The position numbers and the translations under genes are program-made. Below are positions 17,713-25,226 of a DNA stretch of 64,000 nucleotides, in pieces. The stretch spans positions 19,114-83,113 of the forward strand of contig DVKT01000063.1 of assembly GCA_018715885.1 (NCBI GenBank), in the 5' to 3' direction. Numbering within the stretch: the first letter of the stretch is position 1; every line of letters begins with the position of its first letter. The stretch comes from Caccoplasma intestinavium (GTDB taxonomy: Bacteria; Bacteroidota; Bacteroidia; Bacteroidales; UBA11471). The notes below the pieces were generated by a model. The model ran no database searches and was not told the DNA's origin. It saw only the letters and a list, made by a program, of their open reading frames with translations.

Positions 17713-18165
17713 GTCATTCCGAGCGTATGCGAGGAATCCCCAAAATACCCTGTCATGCTGAGCAACAGCGAAGCATCTCACCCTCAACGCTTCTATCCAA
17801 GAGGTTTTTCACTTTGCTCGTACTTTCTTGGTAGGAGATTCTTCCTCCCTATGGTCGTCAGAATGACAGTCGTGTCATTCCGAGCGTATGCGAGGTTTTT
17901 GTCCGCTTATCATTCCGAATGAATATGAGGAATCTTCTGCAATTTGTTTGAGATTCTTCATTCCGCTCATGCTGCATTCAGAATGACAATAATGTCATTC
18001 CGAACCGAGACTTGTGGTCGAGTGTGAGGAATCTCCACCGTCCTATTCGTAACGGTGGAGATTGTACTCTCGCTTGGCGGGAGATTTTTCAAAGCAAAGC
18101 CTTTCAGAATGACATGCGTTTGGGTAAGGTTTTTTTTACTTCGCTACGTTCTATTCATAATGACA
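17713..18165 (+). repeat. Dispersed intergenic repeat, block C
   Basis: More diverged modules in the same orientation as block A: gtcatgctgagcaacagcgaagcatc at about 17752 followed by tatccaagaggttttt, and a second set with ccgaaccgagacttgtgg at about 18000. The order of modules differs from A and B. From 18166 to the PL1 start at 18421 I see no gene and only weak promoter-like sequence (TGTATTTG near 18383). Confidence 0.75.
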
Positions 18166-18420
18166 AGAATATCGGTAATTCGATAAAAATCATTTAATAA
18201 AGTTTGTCTATCAATATTTGCAGTCGAATGAGAGGTAATATTTTGTTTATTTGTAACCTCTAATGCCTCGTATTCTTTGATGTACCATGAAAACAATCCT
18301 TTGAATTTTCATTTTATCCGTCATAAGAATTGCCTTCATCGGACATTTTCTCCGGAAAAAGGGAGAGTGTCGGGGATTATTTGTATTTGAGATGTTATAA
18401 ACCTAAAATAACTTATACAC

Positions 18421-21294
18421 ATGAAAAGAATTTTACTAACATTTTGCATGGCATTTGCTTGCCTTGCCGGGGCGGTGGCCGATGAGCTGATCGCATTCCC
18501 GGGAGCGGAAGGTTACGGCCGTTTTGCACGAGGTGCGCGCGCGGGAGAAAATCCGACGGTATACCATGTAACCAATCTCAATGACTCGGGAAAGGGATCT
18601 TTACGTGATGCTGTCAGTCAACCTAATCGCATTGTTGTTTTTGATGTGGCAGGTGTAATTCGAATTAAAAGTCCTCTTGTGTTTTCCAAGAATCTGACAA
18701 TTGCCGGGCAGACGGCTCCCGGTAGTGGTATTGTCATTTACGGAGAACGCACTTCGTTTTCCGGAGCCAGCGATATTATCGTCCGTTATCTGCGTATCCG
18801 TATGGGAATGAGTGGTCGCGGACAAAATGATGCCGCTGGTATAGCCAACGGTTCCAATATGATATTTGACCATTGTTCCATTTCATGGGGAAAAGATGAG
18901 ACATTCTCGATCAATTCCGACGGTAAGAACGGTGGAGTAGGAAATATCACAATTCAAAAAACCATTATGAGCCAAGGCCTTTTGCCTCACTCGGCCGGTG
19001 GTCTTTGCCAACCGACCAATACTGTGGGTGGGGTAACGCTTTACCGAAATCTCTATGCCGATAATAATACCCGTAACCATAAGGTGAAAGGTCTTAACCA
19101 GTACATCAACAATGTGGTGTATAACTGGGGTAGCGGTGGCGGTTACAACCTCGGTGGTGATTCCGAAGGACGTATTTGGGCCGATGTACAGTCTAACTAT
19201 TTTATCCAAGGCCCGAATTCCGGAGGAAATGGGGTCGGTTCGGGAAATCAGTTGACGACCGTTTACCAGCGCGGAAACAAAACCGATATGTCGAGGGATG
19301 GTGTCCTTAACGGTCGTGATATGGACGAGAACGATTTCGCCCGTGCGACCCGTGTTGATTCGTTTGAAGACTTGTTGCAAAGCGAAGAATATCCTTCGGA
19401 ACATCCTCATGCTCCTATTGCTTCGATGTCAATGACGGCCGAGGAGGCATATCAGTGGGTCGTTGATAGTGTTGGTGCCTGTTTGCCCGATCGGGATGAA
19501 GTCGATGAATACGTCATCGATGAATTGCGTTCTTTGGGAAATAAAGGCGTGATTATTTCGAGTGAATCAGTATTGGGATTGGTAAACGGTGTAGGAAATA
19601 TCTACAACGCTCCGAAACCGTTGGATACCGATAACGACGGTATGCCCGATGAGTGGGAAAAGGCCAATGGATTGGATCCGAATGATGCAACCGATGCTGT
19701 GAAAGTGGCTGCTAACGGTTACCTCAATATCGAAAATTATATCAACAGCATACCTGCTTCGCCTGTTCCTTTCTTGAAATATCCGGTGGAAATCCTTGCC
19801 AAGTCGCTGGGTACCGACAGTATTACGGTGGCTTTTGAGTGCCACGAAAAAGCCACCGGAGCAAAAATCCGCGTAGAAGTGATGCCTGAGGGCGGAGAAT
19901 ATACAACCGTCGAAACAATCGGTACCGACGTTACTTCTTACACGGTGAAAGGGCTCTCGGAGAAAACGAATTATACGCTGCGCTTCACGACCTTTACCGA
20001 CGATATGGCGTCGCTCCCCGCAGAGTTTTCTTTCCGGACCAAAGGTGCCCCGGGCGAACCCGACCTCTCGACCGATCCCATTCCCGCAAATGGTGAAACA
20101 ATCGCCGAATATACGACGGTAACGCTTAAATTCTCAAACGAAGTAACGGGTCGTCCTTATTATTACGTATATGTAGGCACATCGCCCGATCGCCTCGATT
20201 CTGTGGCTACGGTACGTAGCAGATCGTACACGATGGACGTAGAGCCGAATACTACCTATTATTGGAGAATCGATGTGGAGAATACTTACGGCAGAACGCA
20301 GGGAGAGGTGTGGAACTTCACGACCGGACAAGAACCCGTGCGTACGAAAGTCGCTTATTTCGCGTTTGACGAAACATCGGGTTCTACGGCCGTAAATGTG
20401 CCTACCGGTGAAGAAATCATGGCCAATGATGCCACTCCTTACGGTTCGTATGTTCCGGTATGGGGTGAGGGTAAAATCAATGGTGCCATACTTTTCGATG
20501 CCGCCAATACGACCGACGGTATGATTGTTCCTTCGTATGACGAAATCGTATTTGAGAGTGCTCCGTTCTCGTATGAGTTGTGGTTCAAGTCGACTGCCGG
20601 TAATAGCTCGCAGAGCCGTTATCTCTTGCACAAAGGTAGTCATAAGTCGGACGGTGATAGAAATACCGGAAAGTGGTTCGGTCTCGAATATAAGAAAGGT
20701 ACTCTTTATTTTGGTGTAGATGACGATGTAACCAAATCGTTGGCAGAGGTTTCCGCAACTTCTTATTTCGACGGAAACTGGCATCATGTGGTTGCCGTGC
20801 GTGATGTCGAGAATGCAAAACTTCTCCTCTACATCGACGGTGAACTCAAAGCCTCTGCCAATGATGCTACCGGTGCTATCGATGGAAGCGAAGCTTTGGT
20901 TATCGGTAATGTCAATGTCAATTTCGATTCTCCATTTATCGGTTCTATCGATGAATTCACGCTTTATAACGACGCTCTCACCGAGCTCGAAATCAAGTCG
21001 AAGTATGAGCACGGTGTAACGGCTATCGAAGAAATAGCTGCTCAGGAAAGAGAAGATGTGGTTGTTTATCCCAATCCTTTCAAGGATCGTTTCACGGTAA
21101 CTCTGCCGCAAAGTACGGGAACTGTCAAAGTGGAAATTTACAGTCTGTCGGGTGCTCTCGTTTACAGCAACGACTTGACCGTTTCGGGCGGTATGGTCGA
21201 AGTCAAAGGTCTCGATGACCTGCCTGCCGGTGTTTATAACTGCGCTGTTATTGCCGACGATACGACCCGCACGGCTCGTATGATGAAATATTAA
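18421..21294 (+). CDS. PL1-family pectate lyase, multidomain, T9SS-exported
   Basis: Cleaves homogalacturonan or pectate by beta-elimination outside the cell. The 957 residues read in order: a signal peptide (to about 20); a parallel beta-helix lyase domain opening with AFPGAEGYGRFARGAR, LNDSGKGSLRDAV and later FDHCSISWGKDE (25-330); a calcium-binding thrombospondin-3-like DTDNDGMPDEWEKANGLDP (about 400-420); two fibronectin III-like domains (about 450-640); a LamG/concanavalin-like domain with WHHVVAVRD (650-860); and a type A T9SS sorting domain with YPNPFKDRF (from about 880). Terminators on both sides make it a separate unit. LamG and FN3 probably hold substrate or spacing. It supplies unsaturated ends for the GH105 enzymes. 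Confidence 0.88.
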   Translation: MKRILLTFCMAFACLAGAVADELIAFPGAEGYGRFARGARAGENPTVYHVTNLNDSGKGSLRDAVSQPNRIVVFDVAGVIRIKSPLVFSKNLTIAGQTAPGSGIVIYGERTSFSGASDIIVRYLRIRMGMSGRGQNDAAGIANGSNMIFDHCSISWGKDETFSINSDGKNGGVGNITIQKTIMSQGLLPHSAGGLCQPTNTVGGVTLYRNLYADNNTRNHKVKGLNQYINNVVYNWGSGGGYNLGGDSEGRIWADVQSNYFIQGPNSGGNGVGSGNQLTTVYQRGNKTDMSRDGVLNGRDMDENDFARATRVDSFEDLLQSEEYPSEHPHAPIASMSMTAEEAYQWVVDSVGACLPDRDEVDEYVIDELRSLGNKGVIISSESVLGLVNGVGNIYNAPKPLDTDNDGMPDEWEKANGLDPNDATDAVKVAANGYLNIENYINSIPASPVPFLKYPVEILAKSLGTDSITVAFECHEKATGAKIRVEVMPEGGEYTTVETIGTDVTSYTVKGLSEKTNYTLRFTTFTDDMASLPAEFSFRTKGAPGEPDLSTDPIPANGETIAEYTTVTLKFSNEVTGRPYYYVYVGTSPDRLDSVATVRSRSYTMDVEPNTTYYWRIDVENTYGRTQGEVWNFTTGQEPVRTKVAYFAFDETSGSTAVNVPTGEEIMANDATPYGSYVPVWGEGKINGAILFDAANTTDGMIVPSYDEIVFESAPFSYELWFKSTAGNSSQSRYLLHKGSHKSDGDRNTGKWFGLEYKKGTLYFGVDDDVTKSLAEVSATSYFDGNWHHVVAVRDVENAKLLLYIDGELKASANDATGAIDGSEALVIGNVNVNFDSPFIGSIDEFTLYNDALTELEIKSKYEHGVTAIEEIAAQEREDVVVYPNPFKDRFTVTLPQSTGTVKVEIYSLSGALVYSNDLTVSGGMVEVKGLDDLPAGVYNCAVIADDTTRTARMMKY

Positions 21295-21309
21295 TAAACC
21301 TCATTCTGT

Positions 21310-21343
21310 GCAAAAAGGATACCTTTCAGGGTATCCTTTTTGC
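21310..21343 (+). terminator. Terminator of PL1, directly before the CE12 start
   Basis: A perfect 14-bp stem, GCAAAAAGGATACC with GGTATCCTTTTTGC, with a 6-nt loop. The right arm carries the T-run. Only 14 nt separate it from the next ATG at 21358, so it sits where the leader and ribosome-binding site of the CE12 gene would be. Confidence 0.8.
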
Positions 21344-21357
21344 GTAATTTTATCGAT

Positions 21358-22155
21358 ATGAAAAAAATTGCGATTGTTTTGGGGCTTCTTGTGGCGGCGC
21401 AGTCGTTCTGCCCCTCCGAAGCGTATGCCCGGAAAGAAAAGAAAGATAAGAAGACACTCGTTTACGTGATCGGCGACTCGACCGTGAAAAACGGTCAGGG
21501 CCGTGGCGACCGGGGACAGTGGGGCTGGGGCAGCTTCATCGGAGAGTATTTCGATGATGCGAAAGCCGAAGTCCGCAACCGGGCCATCGGAGGCCGTAGC
21601 AGCCGCACCTTCATTACCGAGGGGCGGTGGGACGTCGTATGCGATTCGTTGCGGAAAGGCGATTATGTCATTATACAATTCGGCCATAACGACGGGGGAG
21701 AACTCTTTGCCGGAAATCGTCCCCGGGCCTCGCTAAAAGGATTTGACGACAGGGATACGACCGGTGTTGTGGAGATGACCGGTCGGGAAGAGACCGTCTT
21801 GACTTATGGCGCCTATTTGCGTAAGTATATCGACGATGCCCGTGCGAAAGGCGCGCAGCCTATACTTTGTACGCTGATACCTCGTAACCGTTGGAAAAAC
21901 GGGAAGGTGATGCGCGACACGGCTCATGCCGTATGGGCTCGCCGGGTAGCCGAGGAGGAAGGTGTTCCCTGCATCGACCTGAATACGTTGATTGCCGATA
22001 TATACGACGAGATGGGGCAGGAAGCTGTGAAGGCTTGCTTTACCGATGCCGACTGGACGCATACCTCGGAGAAAGGTGCGCGTATCAACGCCGAGGTCGT
22101 TGCCGGACAGATCGCGCAACTGAAAGGTTGTAAATTGAAAAAATTGCTCGAATAA
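21358..22155 (+). CDS. CE12 rhamnogalacturonan acetylesterase, secreted SGNH
   Basis: Removes O-acetyl groups from galacturonate in RG-I. The signal peptide ends near SEAYA, then come block I VIGDSTVKNGQGRGD, NRAIGGRSSRTFITEGRW, FGHND in block III, and the catalytic Asp/His pair in DADWTHTSEKGA. All are typical of CE12. I start it at the ATG at 21358, giving 265 aa; the frame also opens at a TTG at 21340 that lies within the terminator stem. The hairpin just upstream is peculiar and may couple its expression to PL1. Confidence 0.88.
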   Translation: MKKIAIVLGLLVAAQSFCPSEAYARKEKKDKKTLVYVIGDSTVKNGQGRGDRGQWGWGSFIGEYFDDAKAEVRNRAIGGRSSRTFITEGRWDVVCDSLRKGDYVIIQFGHNDGGELFAGNRPRASLKGFDDRDTTGVVEMTGREETVLTYGAYLRKYIDDARAKGAQPILCTLIPRNRWKNGKVMRDTAHAVWARRVAEEEGVPCIDLNTLIADIYDEMGQEAVKACFTDADWTHTSEKGARINAEVVAGQIAQLKGCKLKKLLE

Positions 22156-22193
22156 CCTCTTTCCTGCGGGCTTTTTTCGGGAATGACTCACAT

Positions 22194-22234
22194 CAAGATA
22201 TTCGGGATTTGTTGTTTCGGATATCTTGTTTTTA
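22194..22234 (+). terminator. Probable terminator after CE12
   Basis: CAAGATAT (22194-22201) pairs with ATATCTTG (22221-22228) around a 19-nt loop, followed by TTTTT. The stem is short, so read-through into the GH2 gene is possible. Confidence 0.5.
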
Positions 22235-22268
22235 TGTGGAAGGGATAGCGCTTTTGAAAGAAAAAACG

Positions 22269-22276
22269 TATCTTTG
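22269..22276 (+). promoter_or_regulatory. TATCTTTG -7 box before GH2-GH106
   Basis: An exact TAnnTTTG box. No well-spaced TTTG lies upstream. The predicted start near 22283 supports the ATG at 22332 as the GH2 start and excludes the long upstream extension of the frame. Confidence 0.45.
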
Positions 22277-22331
22277 GCTGATTCTCTTTTTCCGAGAGAT
22301 CTCCCGAACGAAGATTATAGAATATTTAGTT

Positions 22332-25214
22332 ATGAAAAATAGATTGTTCATCACGCTTTTAGCTGCGTTCTGTGCCGGCCTTTTTCTTTCTGCCCGAGCG
22401 CAGGAAACCCGTAAAATATATCTGTCGGGTACAGGATTCGGAAATACGGTGAAGTGGGATTTTTATTGCACCGAAGGCCGCAACAGCGGCAAATGGAAAA
22501 AAATCGAAGTCCCTTCGCAATGGGAGTTGCAGGGATTCGGTGAATATACTTACGGAAGATGGTATAAGGATAAGGACCGGAATTCGGGTATGGTACGGAG
22601 GTTGAAAAATCCGAGTATGGAGCAGGGCATTTACCGCCATACTTTTTCTGTTCCCGCAGCCTATCAGGGCCAGCAGATCTCTTTGGTATTCGACGGTGTG
22701 ATGACCGATACCGAGGTCTCGGTCAATGGTCAGGTGGTAGGCCCGAAACATCAAGGAGGTTTTTATCGCTTCTCTTATGACATAACCGATTTCATATCTT
22801 TCGGCAAGAAAAATATACTCGAAGTTACCGTTTGGAAACATTCTTCCAATAAATCGGTCAATAATGCCGAACGAAAAGCCGACTGGTGGCTTTTCGGCGG
22901 TATTTACCGGCCTGTTTTTCTTGAAATAAAACCGGTGCGCCATATCGATCGCCTGGCGGTCGATGCCCGTGCCGACGGTTCTATCGACGCTCAGGTCTTC
23001 TTGTCGGGAATCGATAAGGCATATATGGTCGATGCCACACTCTCGTCATTGGCCTCCGGAGAGGTGCTCTACGGGAAACTGCAAGCGCAGGCAGCGGCCG
23101 GCGACAGTGTCGTTACGTTGTCGGGACGTTGGAACGGCGTGCGTGCATGGAATCCCGAAGATCCCAATCTTTATGTGCTTTCGGTAAGTCTGCGCGGGAA
23201 TGATGGTACGGTATTGCACCGTTATGACCAGCGTGTCGGATTCCGTACCGTGGATTTCCGTCCGAAAGACGGCCTTTATGTCAATGGCGTGAAAGTTATT
23301 CTCAAAGGAATCAACCGTCATTCTTTCTGGCCCGACGGAGGTCGTACGACCAACAAGCAGATAAGCATCGATGATGTGAAACTCATCAAGGAGATGAACA
23401 TGAACGCCATACGTTGTCATTATCCGCCCGACGATCATTTTCTCGATGTGTGCGATTCTCTGGGCGTATTTTTTATAGATGAGTTGGCCGGTTGGCAGAA
23501 TTCCTACGATACTCAGGTCGGGTCGCGTCTGTTGGCCGAAATGCTGACGCGGGACGTCAATCACCCTTCCATCATCATTTGGAGCAACGGAAACGAAGGC
23601 GGGTGGAATAAGAAACTCGATCCTCTTTTCGACTTTTACGATCCGCAAAAACGCCATGTGATTCACCCGTGGGCCGACTTCGACGAACTCGATACGCATC
23701 ATTATCCCGCTTATCTTACCGGTGTGGCACGTTTTACTTACGGGTATAAACTCTTTATGCCCACCGAGTTCATGCACGGACAGTATGATCAGGGACATGG
23801 CGCCGGACTCGAAGATTTCTGGAACAGCTATACCTCTCACCCTCTTTTTGTGGGCGGATTCATGTGGGATTTTTGCGATAATGCCGTGAGACGTTCCGAT
23901 CGGAACGGGGAGCTAGACTCCGACGGCTTCAATGCTCCCGACGGTATTCTTGGTCCTTATCGTGAAAAAGAGGGCAGTTATTATACCGTGCGCGATATAT
24001 GGGCGCCTATTCAGGTCGAGAAGTTTTTTGTTACCCCCTCCTTTAATGGACGCTTCAAAGTCTCGAATGACTATCTTTATACCTCACTCGATAAGTGTCG
24101 TATGACTTATAAACTCTACAAGGTCGAATCTCCGCTTGCGAACGAGAAAGGCGTGCAGAAGGAAATCGGTGAGGGCACCGTGCTGTTGCCTGCTCTCGCG
24201 CCCGGTGAGCAGGGATATGCTTTTATGGAACTTCCCTCGAATTTCTTCGATGCCGATGTATTGGAAGTTACGGCTTATAATCCCGATGGATCGGAGATGT
24301 GTACGCGTACGTGGAGTGTCGGTTATGCACGGGATTATTGGAAGCGTCATGGAGAGGCATCTTCTGTTTTGTCTCCGGCTGTTTGTCGGGAACAAGGAAA
24401 TGGCGTAACCCTTTCTGCCGGCGGTGTCGAGGTAACGTTCGATAAAACGACGGGGTATATTACTCGTGTTCTCAGCGGGAAACAGTCTGTCTCGTTTTCC
24501 AACGGTCCTGTTCCGGTAGGCATGGTGGCTTCCGTGAAAAGTACACAGACCCGTATGGACGGTGATACAGCGGTGTTTGCCGTGAAGTATAACGGTAATA
24601 TCGATTCAATTGTTTGGCGCATGTCTCCCGAAGGTCTGCTCGATATGAACTTGCTTATGCTCAATCGCTCCCGATTGGGCGGCGGACTCGACGATGCGGC
24701 CTCCTACGATAATATTACCAATTTGGGAATTACGTTCAGTTATCCCGAAAGCTGTGTAACCGGTATGCGTTGGTTGGGCGGCGGTCCTTATCGCGTATGG
24801 AAAAACCGTTTGAGGGGAGCCAATATGGGAGTATGGGAAAAGGCATATAACAATACGATTACGGGTGAGAGTTTTGAAAATCTCATTTATCCCGAGTTTA
24901 AAGGTTATCACTCCAATCTATACTGGGCTACGATACAGAATAAGGAGCAGGATTTTACGGTATATTCGATGAGCGATGGCGTTTATTTGCGTATGCTTAC
25001 GCCCGAAGAACCGAAAAATCGGCAAGGTTCAACTCTTACAATGCCGGCCTTTCCTGCGGGCGATATATCTTTCCTGCTGGAAATACCGGCGATACGAAGT
25101 TTTAAACCGATTTCCCAACACGGCCCGAAAAGTCAGCCCGGGACGATTCGTATCAAGTCGGGAGATGAAGGAATACATCTCGACCTCGGTTTCGATTTCA
25201 GAAAAAAACAATAA
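22332..25214 (+). CDS. GH2 family exo-beta-glycosidase, secreted
   Basis: Retaining enzyme of clan GH-A, probably a beta-galactosidase for RG-I-associated galactan or arabinogalactan. The signal peptide ends at about residue 22 (ARAQ). A galactose-binding-like domain (40-190), an Ig-like domain, the barrel with NGVKVILKGINRHSFWPDGG, the acid/base E422 in IIIWSNGNEGG, and the candidate nucleophile E479 in FMPTEFMHGQ follow. The C-terminal half (about 660-960) resembles the small-chain beta-sandwich domain of long beta-galactosidases. It is 960 aa, longer than the GH2 at 3.5 kb and not closely similar to it. It is 12 nt before the GH106 gene, so the two are co-transcribed. Beta-glucuronidase activity is an alternative. 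Confidence 0.85.
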   Translation: MKNRLFITLLAAFCAGLFLSARAQETRKIYLSGTGFGNTVKWDFYCTEGRNSGKWKKIEVPSQWELQGFGEYTYGRWYKDKDRNSGMVRRLKNPSMEQGIYRHTFSVPAAYQGQQISLVFDGVMTDTEVSVNGQVVGPKHQGGFYRFSYDITDFISFGKKNILEVTVWKHSSNKSVNNAERKADWWLFGGIYRPVFLEIKPVRHIDRLAVDARADGSIDAQVFLSGIDKAYMVDATLSSLASGEVLYGKLQAQAAAGDSVVTLSGRWNGVRAWNPEDPNLYVLSVSLRGNDGTVLHRYDQRVGFRTVDFRPKDGLYVNGVKVILKGINRHSFWPDGGRTTNKQISIDDVKLIKEMNMNAIRCHYPPDDHFLDVCDSLGVFFIDELAGWQNSYDTQVGSRLLAEMLTRDVNHPSIIIWSNGNEGGWNKKLDPLFDFYDPQKRHVIHPWADFDELDTHHYPAYLTGVARFTYGYKLFMPTEFMHGQYDQGHGAGLEDFWNSYTSHPLFVGGFMWDFCDNAVRRSDRNGELDSDGFNAPDGILGPYREKEGSYYTVRDIWAPIQVEKFFVTPSFNGRFKVSNDYLYTSLDKCRMTYKLYKVESPLANEKGVQKEIGEGTVLLPALAPGEQGYAFMELPSNFFDADVLEVTAYNPDGSEMCTRTWSVGYARDYWKRHGEASSVLSPAVCREQGNGVTLSAGGVEVTFDKTTGYITRVLSGKQSVSFSNGPVPVGMVASVKSTQTRMDGDTAVFAVKYNGNIDSIVWRMSPEGLLDMNLLMLNRSRLGGGLDDAASYDNITNLGITFSYPESCVTGMRWLGGGPYRVWKNRLRGANMGVWEKAYNNTITGESFENLIYPEFKGYHSNLYWATIQNKEQDFTVYSMSDGVYLRMLTPEEPKNRQGSTLTMPAFPAGDISFLLEIPAIRSFKPISQHGPKSQPGTIRIKSGDEGIHLDLGFDFRKKQ

Positions 25215-25226
25215 AAGAACATTTCA

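Noticed and set aside
17668..17922. 84-aa frame with VCEES and MLSNSEAS segments
   Set aside because: It is the translation of dispersed repeat block C and the adjacent terminator, with equivalents in blocks A and B.
6776..18165. Repeat blocks A-C considered as a CRISPR array or insertion sequence
   Set aside because: The modules are not regularly spaced with unique spacers, there are no cas genes, and no transposase or terminal repeats with target duplication are visible.
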